64,000 nucleotides of DNA from Trujillonella endophytica. GTDB lineage: Bacteria > Actinomycetota > Actinomycetes > Mycobacteriales > Geodermatophilaceae. Both the position numbers and the translations under genes were made by a program. Numbering within the stretch: the first letter of the stretch is position 1; each line of letters begins with the position of its first letter. The notes beneath the pieces were generated by a model. That model was given only the letters and a program-made list of their open reading frames with translations. It did not search any database and was not told where the DNA came from. This document shows positions 32,684-39,908 of the stretch, one piece after another. The DNA is taken from NCBI RefSeq assembly GCF_900110555.1, contig NZ_FOEE01000004.1, positions 124,001 to 188,000 on the forward strand. The letters are read 5' to 3'.

Positions 32684-33880
32684 CTACAGGCGCTCGAGGA
32701 TCGTCGCGTTGGCCAGGCCACCGGCCTCGCACATCGTCTGCAGCCCGTAGCGGGCGCCCCGCTGGTGCAGCGCGTCGACGAGCGTGGTCATGATCCGGGC
32801 CCCGCTGGCCCCCAGCGGGTGGCCGATCGAGATGCCGCCGCCGTGCACGTTCACCTTGTCGGTGGTCACGCCCGTCTCCGCCTGCCAGGCCAGGACGACG
32901 GACGCGAACGCCTCGTTGACCTCGAAGAGGTCGATGTCGCCGATCGACAGCCCCGCCCGGCGCAGCGCCTTCTCCGTCGCCGGCATCACCGCGGTCAGCA
33001 TCATCAGCGGGTCGTCGCCCACCACGGTCATCGTGTGGATCCGGGCCCGCGGCCGCAGCCCGAGCTCGCGGGCCTTCTCGCTGGTCATGACGAGCAGGGC
33101 CGCCGCACCGTCGTTGAGCGGACTGCTGTTGCCGGCGGTCACCCGCCAGTCGATCTCGGGGAACCGGGCCGCCGTCGCCTCGTCGGCGAAGGCGGGGCGC
33201 AGGCGGGCCAGGGCCTCCAGGTCCGTGCCGCGCCGCACCGTCTCGTCGGTGGTGACCAGGGCGAGCGAGCCGTCGGCCTGGCGGGCCTTGACCGGCACCA
33301 CCTGGTCGGCGAACAGCCCGGCGCCCCAGGCCTCGGCAGCGCGGGCGTGGCTGCGGGCCGCGTAGGAGTCCAGCTGCGACCGGGACAGGCCCCACCGCGC
33401 CGCGATGAGCTCGGCCGCGACGCCCTGGCCGACGCCGCCGTCGGGATAGCGCGCGGCGTAGCGCTCGCCGGCGAAGTCCTCGACGCCCTGGGCCGCGCTG
33501 CCCATGGGGACCCGGCTCATCGACTCGACCCCGCCGACGACGGCGACGTCGTAGGCGCCGGAGATGACGCCCTGGGCGGCGAAGTGCACCGCCTGCTGGC
33601 TGCTGCCGCACTGCCGGTCGACCGTCGTCGAGGGCACGGCCTCCGGATAGCCCGCCGCGAGCGTCGCCCGCCGGGCGATGTTGGCCGCCTGCTCCCCCGC
33701 CTGCGACACGCAGCCGACGATCACGTCGTCGATCAGCGCCGGGTCGATCCCCGCCCGCTCGACGACGCTGTCCAGCGCCCCGGCGAGCAGGTCGACCGGA
33801 TGCACCCCCGACAGGGACCCGCCGGGCTTCCCCTTGCCGACCGGCGTCCGGACGGCTTCCACGATCACCGCGTCCCGCAT
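32684..33880 (-). CDS. Acetyl-CoA C-acyltransferase (thiolase)
   Basis: This 398-residue thiolase has the nucleophile Cys in DRQCGSSQQAVHFAAQG (about 89-105), GHPLGASGARI (about 345-355) with the catalytic His, and the second Cys in MCEAGGLANATI near the end. It can cleave 3-ketoacyl-CoA or condense two acetyl-CoA; its locus suggests fatty acyl degradation. It is divergent from an HxlR regulator gene with two matched 17-bp operators between them, one of them 15 bp upstream of the thiolase start. Repression by that regulator is likely. Confidence 0.93.
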   Translation of the reverse strand: MRDAVIVEAVRTPVGKGKPGGSLSGVHPVDLLAGALDSVVERAGIDPALIDDVIVGCVSQAGEQAANIARRATLAAGYPEAVPSTTVDRQCGSSQQAVHFAAQGVISGAYDVAVVGGVESMSRVPMGSAAQGVEDFAGERYAARYPDGGVGQGVAAELIAARWGLSRSQLDSYAARSHARAAEAWGAGLFADQVVPVKARQADGSLALVTTDETVRRGTDLEALARLRPAFADEATAARFPEIDWRVTAGNSSPLNDGAAALLVMTSEKARELGLRPRARIHTMTVVGDDPLMMLTAVMPATEKALRRAGLSIGDIDLFEVNEAFASVVLAWQAETGVTTDKVNVHGGGISIGHPLGASGARIMTTLVDALHQRGARYGLQTMCEAGGLANATILERL

Positions 33881-33894
33881 CGCGGGCCTCCCTC

Positions 33895-33911
33895 GGTTCG
33901 ATTATCCAACC
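33895..33911. promoter_or_regulatory. HxlR operator 1 (thiolase-proximal)
   Basis: GGTTCGATTATCCAACC has inverted outer arms GGTT/AACC and a GAT-NNN-C centre. It is the partner of the site at 33937-33953, with 42 bp between their starts (about four helical turns). It overlaps the expected thiolase promoter. Confidence 0.65.
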
Positions 33912-33936
33912 AACGAGCGGCACGCTAGCGGGAGTC

Positions 33937-33953
33937 GGTTTGATGTGCAAACC
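33937..33953. promoter_or_regulatory. HxlR operator 2 (regulator-proximal)
   Basis: GGTTTGATGTGCAAACC is a 6-bp inverted repeat with a 5-bp centre. It shares the pattern GGTTYGATNNNCNAACC with operator 1. It lies just upstream of the HxlR start at 33961, so autoregulation is likely. Confidence 0.65.
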
Positions 33954-33960
33954 TTGGGTC

Positions 33961-34467
33961 ATGGCCGCCGACATCGACTTCCTGCCCCGGGGCGCCTGCT
34001 CGATCGCCGCCTCGCTGGAACTGGTGGGCGAACGCTGGTCGCTGCTCGTCATCCGGGAGGTCGCCTGGGGCAACCACCGGTTCAGCGACATCGTCCGCGG
34101 CACCGGCGCCCCCCGGGACCGGCTGGCCGCCCGGCTGAGCGCCCTGGTCGCGGCCGGGGTGCTGGAGAAGCGGCCCTACAGCGACTCCCCGCCGCGGTCG
34201 GGCTACCACCTCACCGCGGCCGGCCGCGACCTGCTGCCGGTGCTCCAGGCGCTCCTGCAGTGGGGCGACCGGTGGGCGCGCGACGAACCGGCGGTCCGGC
34301 TGTCGCACGCCCCCGGCGGTACCGCCGAGCACCCGATCGACGCCGAGTGGGTCTGCCGGACGTGCGGCCGGCCGGTCATGGAGTCCCGGGTCTCCCGCGA
34401 GCTCACCCCCGCCGGGCGCGCCCTGGCCGGATTGCCCATCACGGAGGAGCACGCCCATGAGCACTGA
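33961..34467 (+). CDS. HxlR-family winged-helix regulator with C-terminal CxxC
   Basis: This 168-residue MarR/HxlR-type repressor has CSIAASLELVGERWSLLVIREV (the HxlR N-terminal Cys and helix), FSDIVRGTGAPRDRLAARLSALVAAGVLEKR and a wing ending GYHLTAAGRDLLPVL. The C-terminal tail carries CRTCGRP, a possible zinc or redox site. ATG 33961 is preferred; starts at 33940 or 33943 would place operator 2 inside the coding region. Its 3' end overlaps the thioesterase gene by 11 nt. Confidence 0.87.
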   Translation: MAADIDFLPRGACSIAASLELVGERWSLLVIREVAWGNHRFSDIVRGTGAPRDRLAARLSALVAAGVLEKRPYSDSPPRSGYHLTAAGRDLLPVLQALLQWGDRWARDEPAVRLSHAPGGTAEHPIDAEWVCRTCGRPVMESRVSRELTPAGRALAGLPITEEHAHEH

Positions 34468-35005
34468 TCTCACCCCCGCCGAGGCGGCCGCCGACGTCCC
34501 GGAGTCCTGGGGGGAGCCGCGGTCGCGGACCGTCACCTGGTACGACCCCCTGCGCACCGCGGCCGGCGGGCTGGAGCGCTCCGGCCTGGAGACGCTGGAG
34601 GCGTTGCGCGACGGCCTGCTGGCCCCGCCGCCGATCGTCCCGCTGATGCAGATGGACCTGATCGCCGTCGAGACCGGCCGCGTCGAGTTCTCCTGCCTGG
34701 TGGACGAGTCGGTCTACAACCCGATCGGCGTCGTGCACGGCGGGCTGGTCTGCACGCTGCTCGACACCGTCGCCGGCTGCGCCGTCCACTCCACCCTGCC
34801 GCGCGGCACCGGCTACACGTCGATCGAGCTCAAGGTGACCTACCTGCGGGCGGTCACCGCCGCCAGCGGACCGCTGCGGGCCGTGGGCCGGGTGGTCAAG
34901 CCCGGCCGCCGGGTGGCCTTCGCCGAGGGCGAGGTCTTCGACGCGGCCGGCCGCAGCGTGGCGACGGCGTCGAGCTCGCTGCTGGTCTTCCCGGTGGAGG
35001 GCTGA
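34457..35005 (+). CDS. PaaI-family hotdog thioesterase
   Basis: This 182-residue hotdog-fold enzyme has the PaaI motif NPIGVVHGGLVCTLLDTVAGCAVHSTLP (about 92-119), with the HGG loop and catalytic Asp, then YTSIELKVTYLRAV. It hydrolyses acyl-CoA or aryl-CoA esters; the exact substrate is unknown. It is translationally coupled to the HxlR regulator and lies opposite a thiolase, so it probably belongs to the same acyl-CoA pathway. Confidence 0.9.
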   Translation: MSTDLTPAEAAADVPESWGEPRSRTVTWYDPLRTAAGGLERSGLETLEALRDGLLAPPPIVPLMQMDLIAVETGRVEFSCLVDESVYNPIGVVHGGLVCTLLDTVAGCAVHSTLPRGTGYTSIELKVTYLRAVTAASGPLRAVGRVVKPGRRVAFAEGEVFDAAGRSVATASSSLLVFPVEG

Positions 35006-35009
35006 CCCC

Positions 35010-35912
35010 TCACCGCTCGGTGCCGGGGAGGATCCGCGCCATCAGCTCGGCGTCGACGAGCCCCGCGACCCCGAAGCGCCGGCCGATCTCGACGAACTGC
35101 GGAGCGACGGCGGCGAGGTCGACCAGCAGCGCGCGGGCGGCGTCCTCCCGGCCGGCCAGCCCGGCCACCACGGCCCGCCACAGCACGTGGTCGGGCTCGG
35201 TGTAGGGGTCGGGTACGCGGAGCTCCTCCAGCACCCGGTCCGCGGTGACGGGGTCTCCGCCGATCGCCTGCTGGAAGGACCGGACGACGTCCTGGTAGCG
35301 GGCCAGCCGGACGACGAGCGCGTCGAGTTCCCCCACCGGGTCCTCGGAGTCGTCGACCCGCAGGTCGACGACGGTGTCGTGCCAGGGCCGGCCGGTGGGG
35401 GTGGCCCGGACGACGAAGACGGCCGCCGAGCGCCGCCCCCGCACGTCGCCGCCGGAGTCCTCCCCCGCGTGCAGGGCCAGCAGCAGCCGGTGGGCCAGGG
35501 CCCCCTGCGAGGTCTCGAACGTCGCGACCATCGACTCCCACACCTCGGGCGAGGTGACCATGTTGGCCAGGGCCACGCACCCCTCCCCCACCTGGTGGCC
35601 GGCCTCGGTCACGCAGCTGTCCCCCGTGTAGACGGCGAGGTCCCCGGACACGTGCAGGACGGCGACCTGCCGGCGCTCCGGGTGCGGGTCGACGCTGCGC
35701 AGCGCCGTCAGCACCTCCTGGGCGGTGAACCCGCCGCGCATGAGGTCCAGGCCGATCTGCCCGTACATCGGCTCGGCCATGGACTGGCTGGCGATCACAC
35801 CCTGGCCCGGCAGGGCGAACGGCACGCTGCTGCCCACGGCGAACGCCTGCGACTGGGTGGCGACGCCCATCTCCCCGGTCGTGGTGTCCCGGGCGACGAT
35901 CGAGTAGGTCAC
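35010..35912 (-). CDS. DUF1028 family protein (Ntn-hydrolase-like)
   Basis: This 300-residue protein opens MTYSIVARDTTTGEMGVATQSQAFAVGSSVPF, the DUF1028 signature, with GVIASQSMAEPMYGQIGLDLMR following. VYTGDSCVTEAGHQVGEGCVALANM includes cysteines often seen in the family. The family adopts an N-terminal-nucleophile hydrolase-like fold of unknown function. It converges with the thioesterase gene 4 nt away. Confidence 0.87.
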   Translation of the reverse strand: MTYSIVARDTTTGEMGVATQSQAFAVGSSVPFALPGQGVIASQSMAEPMYGQIGLDLMRGGFTAQEVLTALRSVDPHPERRQVAVLHVSGDLAVYTGDSCVTEAGHQVGEGCVALANMVTSPEVWESMVATFETSQGALAHRLLLALHAGEDSGGDVRGRRSAAVFVVRATPTGRPWHDTVVDLRVDDSEDPVGELDALVVRLARYQDVVRSFQQAIGGDPVTADRVLEELRVPDPYTEPDHVLWRAVVAGLAGREDAARALLVDLAAVAPQFVEIGRRFGVAGLVDAELMARILPGTER

Positions 35913-36019
35913 GCGACCGGCCTGCCCCCCGCGACCGGTCCGCCAAACACCGGCCCGGTCCTGCGGAGACCTTGCGGGCGCGGGCGGCCGGCTGCGGTTC
36001 GGGGGCGAGAGTCCTCCCT

Positions 36020-36400
36020 GCCGGCGGAACAGCCCGCCGGCGTCGCCGGCCTGGGCACGTTCGGCACGTTCACCGACAGCGCCGCCCCGGTCCCGGCCGA
36101 CGTCTCGACCGGCACCGTCTCCATCGACGTGAGCCGGCGCGGCGCGACGGTCCCCACGACCTCGGCCGGCTTCGTGCCGGGCGACTCGATGAGCCGGGCG
36201 GTCGACCTGGTCGACGACGGTTCCGCGCCGCTGGCCCGGGTGAGCTGGCCTCGGCGGCGACCGCCGCGAGCGTCCTGACCAGCGACGCCACGGACGGCCA
36301 GCAGCTGTCCGTGCGCTCGTGCACCGACGCCTGGACGCAGGGCGGCGCCGCCGCTGCCCCGACCTACATCTGCGCCGACCGTCTCGACGCCGTACGCCGA
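36020..36400 (+). pseudogene. Decayed TasA/CalY-like secreted protein gene
   Basis: One frame reads GVAGLGTFGTFTDSA (from about 36040) followed by TVSIDVSRRGA and AGFVPGDSMSRAVDLVDDGS, the camelysin/TasA pattern. It then fails near 36240. A shifted frame continues ASAATAASVLTSDATDGQQL and SVRSCTDAWTQGG up to YICAD near 36378. So a frameshift, likely a one-base loss, has split the domain. The N-terminal signal peptide and the C-terminus are missing; a second shift after YICAD is possible. No start codon with a signal peptide is visible. It looks like a fragment of a once-intact surface-fibre-type protein. Confidence 0.68.
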
Positions 36401-36443
36401 CCCCGCCACGACGCCGGCAGCGGGTGCCGGCGTCGTGGCGGGG
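36401..36443. terminator. 19-bp perfect hairpin downstream of the divIVA-like gene
   Basis: Positions 36401-36419 pair perfectly with 36425-36443 around a 5-nt loop. The hairpin abuts the stop of the DivIVA-domain gene (36445) and ends the pseudogene region. It is probably the terminator of the globin-flavohemoglobin-DivIVA operon. Confidence 0.85.
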
Positions 36444-36444
36444 A

Positions 36445-37152
36445 TCAGGAGCCGTCGGTCGCGGACACCTCGGCGGCGACGTTGCGGGGCGCCGGGGCGA
36501 GGTTGCCGTCGCCGCGCTGGGCGGACGTGCGCAGCGGGGGCTGCGGCACGCCGGCCGGGTCCGCCTTGCCCCACTCGGTCTCGACGTCGCTGAGCAGCGC
36601 CTCGAGATAGGAGCGCAGCTGCGTCCTGGTCGCCCGCGCGAAGGCCTTGAGGTAGGCGACCTGCTCCTCGAGCTCGTGGGTCGTGCGCTCGCCCGCGGGG
36701 CTCTGCGCCGGGGGGCTGCCCACCAGCCGGGTCGCGGCCTCCTGCGCGGCCTGGATGATCGCGCCGGCGTTCTCGCGCGCGCGGCGCAACTGCTCCTCGG
36801 CCTGCGCCCGGGCGTCGTGCGTCATCTGCCGGCTGAACTCCTCGGCCTCCGCGACGTAGTTGTCGGCCGTCTGCTGCGCGCTGGCCAGCAGGCGCACCGC
36901 CTGCTCGCTGGGCGGCGGCGGGGTGAGCACGCCGGACACCTGGGCCTGCAGGGCGTGGACCTGGTCGCGCAGCTCCGCCTTCTCGGCGTGCAGCGCGGCC
37001 ATCTCCTGGGCCACGCCCGCGAGGAAGCGGTCGACCTCGTCGTCGACGTACCCCGGGTGCACCATGGTCGCCCGGTGGAAGCGCACGTTGTGGACGTCCC
37101 CCGGGGCCAGCCGGCGGCCGGCGTCCGGACCGGGGACCTGGTCGGTGCTCAT
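36445..37152 (-). CDS. DivIVA-domain coiled-coil protein
   Basis: This 235-residue protein has an N-terminal DivIVA-like segment with VRFHRATMVHPGYVDDEVDRFL (about 23-44), followed by a coiled coil around 45-150 (AEKAELRDQVHALQAQV; RARAQAEEQLRRARENAGAI). A Pro/Ala-rich tail follows. DivIVA-type proteins organise membrane or wall growth in actinobacteria; this short version may be a scaffold. Its ATG overlaps the stop of the flavohemoprotein gene (ATGA), tying it to a globin operon, an unusual context. Confidence 0.85.
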   Translation of the reverse strand: MSTDQVPGPDAGRRLAPGDVHNVRFHRATMVHPGYVDDEVDRFLAGVAQEMAALHAEKAELRDQVHALQAQVSGVLTPPPPSEQAVRLLASAQQTADNYVAEAEEFSRQMTHDARAQAEEQLRRARENAGAIIQAAQEAATRLVGSPPAQSPAGERTTHELEEQVAYLKAFARATRTQLRSYLEALLSDVETEWGKADPAGVPQPPLRTSAQRGDGNLAPAPRNVAAEVSATDGS

Positions 37153-38288
37153 TCGGTCACCTCTCCCTCGAGAGTGGGGCTGGGTCGGCTGGGCGAGAAG
37201 ACCTCCGAGCGCACCCGCTCGGCGGGGACCCCGTGGGCCAGGAGTCTGCCGACGGTGTCCTCGACCATGGGGGCGGGTCCGGCCACGTAGGCGTCCCGGT
37301 TGGTCCAGGGCCCGTGCTGGAGCGCCACGCCACCGACGTCGCCCTGCTCGAGCGGCGACTGCTTGTCCGCCGAGACGGCGAAGGTGACGGTGAGCCAGTT
37401 GTGCTCCGCGGCCAGCCGCTCGAGGTCCGCCCGGTCGTAGAGCTGCTCCTCGATGCGGGCCCCGACGAACAGATCGACCCGCCGCGGCGGGCCGGTGCGG
37501 GCGACGTGGTCGACGATCGACTTCAGCGGGGCCAGCCCCATGCCGCCGGCGACGAGCAGCACGTCCCGCTCGGACTCCGCGTCGAGGGTGAGGTGCCCCA
37601 GGGGCGGGCCCAGGCGGACCACGGTCCCGACGCCGACCCGGCGCACGAGGGCGGTGCTGACCGGGCCGCCGTCGTGGGCCTTCACGTGGATCTCCAGCAG
37701 CCCGTCCGCGCGGGGGGCGGTGGCCGGCGAGTAGTAGCGCCAGAGCTTGGGCCGGACGTCGGTCTCCACGGAGATGGACTGCCCGGGCTCGTACGGCAGC
37801 TCCTGGCTCGGCCGCAGCCGGAGGACGGCGACGTCGACGGTCCGCCGCTCGTGCTCGACGACCTCGGCCTCCCACCACGCGGGCTGGTCCACCGACTCCT
37901 CGGCCGCACCGATCATGACGTCCGCGACCAGCCCGTAGGCCGCGGTCCAGTCGCGGGCCAGCGCCTCGTTCCAGTCGTCGTCGAAGTGCTGGAGGGTGGC
38001 CAGGAGGCTGGCGCCGACGGCCGGGTAGTGGGCGGCGACCGTCCCGAACTTGCGGTGGTCGCGGCCCAGCTGCTGGAGGATCGGCACGAGCGAGTCCAGG
38101 TCGTCGACCCGGGCGACGACCTCGCCGAGCGCCGCGAACAGCCGGTCGCGCTGGTGGGCCATCGACAGCGGGAAGAGCGCCCGGGTGGCGGGGTGGCTGA
38201 GGAACAGGTGCGAGTAGAAGTACAGCGGGGCCTCGTCGCCGACCGCGGCGGCCTTGGCGAAGTTGGCCCGCATGGCGGGGATGTCCAC
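37149..38288 (-). CDS. Flavohemoprotein-like globin-FAD/NAD reductase (Hmp-type)
   Basis: This 379-residue protein fuses a globin domain (1-135) with FAD and NAD domains. Tyr B10 sits in LYFYSHLF (about 22-29). The proximal His lies in GRDHRKFGTVAAHYPAVG (about 75-92). FAD is bound through RYYSPATAP (about 184-192) and NAD through VAGGMGLAPLKSIV, with VAGPAPMVE near the C-terminus. Hmp-type enzymes convert NO to nitrate; the Tyr B10/proximal His pair supports that reaction. It lies 18 nt after the truncated globin gene and overlaps the DivIVA gene. Confidence 0.92.
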   Translation of the reverse strand: MDIPAMRANFAKAAAVGDEAPLYFYSHLFLSHPATRALFPLSMAHQRDRLFAALGEVVARVDDLDSLVPILQQLGRDHRKFGTVAAHYPAVGASLLATLQHFDDDWNEALARDWTAAYGLVADVMIGAAEESVDQPAWWEAEVVEHERRTVDVAVLRLRPSQELPYEPGQSISVETDVRPKLWRYYSPATAPRADGLLEIHVKAHDGGPVSTALVRRVGVGTVVRLGPPLGHLTLDAESERDVLLVAGGMGLAPLKSIVDHVARTGPPRRVDLFVGARIEEQLYDRADLERLAAEHNWLTVTFAVSADKQSPLEQGDVGGVALQHGPWTNRDAYVAGPAPMVEDTVGRLLAHGVPAERVRSEVFSPSRPSPTLEGEVTE

Positions 38289-38306
38289 GGGACGCTCCTC
38301 GGCGGC

Positions 38307-38672
38307 TCAGGCCGCCGTCTCGGAGGCGACGACCTCGTCGCGGTGCGCGGTCAGCGCCGCACCGACCGCGCCGATGTCCGCCTCGCCGACACCGAGCGCC
38401 GTGAGGGTCGCCACCAGATGCGCGACCACGCGGTCGAAGGCCTCCGGACTGATGTCCCGACCCTGGTGCGCGGCGGCCAGGTCGCGCCCGGTGTAACCGG
38501 CCGGCCCGCCGGTCACCTGCACGAGCAGGTCGGTCTGGTGGCTGTGCAGGCCGGCGAGGTCGACGCCCTCGAAGTAACCCGCCAGTTCCGGGTCGCCGAG
38601 GACCCGCCGGTAGAAGTCGTCGACCGCGGTGCGGATGCCGGCCGTCTCGCCGAGCCGTTCGTAGAGCGACAC
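38307..38672 (-). CDS. glbN: Group I truncated hemoglobin (TrHbN type)
   Basis: This 121-residue 2-on-2 globin opens SLYERLGETAGIRTAVDDFY, with Tyr B10 at about 21, and has the proximal His in AAAHQGRDISPEAFD (His about 69). In mycobacteria TrHbN dioxygenates NO. GTG 38672 has GGGAG 6 nt upstream and is preferred over the adjacent GTG 38675. It heads the operon with the flavohemoprotein, so a nitrosative-stress defence unit is likely. The upstream region to 38929 holds no other gene. Confidence 0.92.
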   Translation of the reverse strand: MSLYERLGETAGIRTAVDDFYRRVLGDPELAGYFEGVDLAGLHSHQTDLLVQVTGGPAGYTGRDLAAAHQGRDISPEAFDRVVAHLVATLTALGVGEADIGAVGAALTAHRDEVVASETAA

Positions 38673-38929
38673 CACTATCTCCCGTTCTCCCCCGTGACGT
38701 CGTCCGTGGCGAAGCTGCCCGGACCGCATGGCGCCGGGCGTCGTCCCCGGCGACTCCGTGGCCGACGCTGCCACACCGCCCGGGCCCCCGGCAAAGTCGC
38801 GCGCCTCCACTCCGGGCCAGGGCTCGTTAACACTGCGTGACATCCTAGGCGCCGCGCGGGCGCGACGGCCACGCGCCGAAGCAGCGACTTTGACTCACAG
38901 TGATCGAATGATGACCCTGTGATAGCCGA
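38673..38929. other. Intergenic region upstream of the globin operon
   Basis: This 257-bp stretch contains no supported gene. Short AT-richer tracts near 38827-38846 (GTTAACACTGCGTGACATCC) and 38888-38925 stand out from the GC-rich background and are probable promoter and regulator sites. I could not match them to a known NO-regulator box. A small frame starting at 38728 looks like a composition artefact. Confidence 0.5.
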
Positions 38930-39250
38930 TCAGGCCGGGGGCGGTGGTGCGCCCTCCTCGAGGATCCGCAGCCGCTGCTCCACCTGCGCGAGCCGCTCGA
39001 CGAGGGGGGCCTCGCCGGTCGTCGGGATACCGCGCGGCTCGGCCAGGCCGGCCAGGGCGGCGGTCAGCCGGCCGACGAGGGACGCGGCCTCCGTCGGGGT
39101 GAGGCGGACGGTGCCGGCGCAGCGGTCGTCGCGCCAGAAGCTGACCGTCAGCAGGCCCGCCTCCACGTGCGGCGAGACGCGGACGGCCCGGCTCAGGCCG
39201 CGGGCGCTCTCCCACGTCCACTTGTCGGCGGGGAACGGCACCACGGTCAT
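38930..39250 (-). CDS. Hypothetical protein with C-terminal coiled coil
   Basis: This 106-residue protein begins MTVVPFPADKWTWESARGLS and has VRLTPTEAASLVGRLTAALAGL in the middle. The C-terminal REVERLAQVEQRL-like heptads (PLVERLAQVEQRLRIL, about 82-97) suggest a coiled coil. I do not recognise the family. Codon usage and clean start make it a plausible gene. It is divergent from the YtxH-like gene. Confidence 0.65.
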   Translation of the reverse strand: MTVVPFPADKWTWESARGLSRAVRVSPHVEAGLLTVSFWRDDRCAGTVRLTPTEAASLVGRLTAALAGLAEPRGIPTTGEAPLVERLAQVEQRLRILEEGAPPPPA

Positions 39251-39310
39251 GGGCCGAGGGTGATCTTCCGGCGTCGCCGCGTCAACGACGTGCTCCGCGG
39301 CCGACCTGCG

Positions 39311-39335
39311 GGTTCACCGGCGGGAAGCGGGGTAG
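39311..39335 (+). promoter_or_regulatory. Stress-sigma (SigB/SigF-type) promoter of the ytxH-like gene
   Basis: GGTT (39311-39314), a 15-nt spacer and GGGTAG (39330-39335) fit GNNT-N14-16-GGGTA. It lies 56 nt upstream of ATG 39392. It is the third such element in the window. Confidence 0.55.
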
Positions 39336-39391
39336 GGGGCTGTCGACGCACAGGACATCGACGGCCTCGCGGCCGGAACAGGAGTCGACTC

Positions 39392-39892
39392 ATGGGCAAG
39401 GTGTCGTTCGCGCTGGGTCTCGGCGTGGGGTACGTGCTGGGCGCCCGCGCGGGGCGTTCGCGGTTCGAGCAGATCCAGCAGGCTGCGGTGCACCTGAGCG
39501 AGCGCCCGCAGGTGCAGGAGGCCGTGGGCAAGGTCCGCGAGAGCCTGCCCCCGACGCTGCAGAACGCGGTCGGCGGCCTGACCAGGACCTCATCGGCCGG
39601 CGGCCCGTCCTCCGGCGGTTCGGCCTCCGGTGGTTCGGCCTCCGGCGGCTCGTCGAACGGGCCGGCGCCCGCCGGGTCCTACCCCCTCGAGGACGACGAG
39701 GAGGTCGTGGCCCAGTCCTACTCGGCGCTGCGGGAGCGCAGCCCCGGAGCCCCGACGACCCAGGACCCGGGCAACACCACGGGGCCGGTCCCGGTCAACG
39801 CGGCACCGGAGGACGAGGAGCCGGTGGCACAGACCCACTCGGCGTTCACGGAGCGCTCCGCCAGCGCGGCTCCCACCGAGCACGACCGCTGA
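39392..39892 (+). CDS. YtxH-like protein with repeated acidic tail
   Basis: This 166-residue protein opens MGKVSFALGLGVGYVLGARAG, a short hydrophobic glycine-rich anchor as in YtxH-like stress proteins. RSRFEQIQQAAVHLSERPQVQEAVGKV helices follow, then a Gly/Ser linker of near-identical SGGSASGG units. The tail contains two similar copies, DDEEVVAQSYSALRERSPGA (about 101-120) and EDEEPVAQTHSAFTERSASA (about 139-158). The role is unknown. The stress-sigma promoter upstream supports a stress-induced gene. Confidence 0.85.
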   Translation: MGKVSFALGLGVGYVLGARAGRSRFEQIQQAAVHLSERPQVQEAVGKVRESLPPTLQNAVGGLTRTSSAGGPSSGGSASGGSASGGSSNGPAPAGSYPLEDDEEVVAQSYSALRERSPGAPTTQDPGNTTGPVPVNAAPEDEEPVAQTHSAFTERSASAAPTEHDR

Positions 39893-39908
39893 CGGCCCGC
39901 CCCCGGCG

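Noticed and set aside
33940-33960. Earlier starts for the HxlR regulator at 33940 or 33943
   Set aside because: They would place operator 2 inside the coding region and add residues absent from the HxlR pattern.
38728-38922. 64-codon ORF starting MAPGVVPGD in the region upstream of the globin operon
   Set aside because: No domain, no Shine-Dalgarno and composition like the surrounding non-coding DNA.
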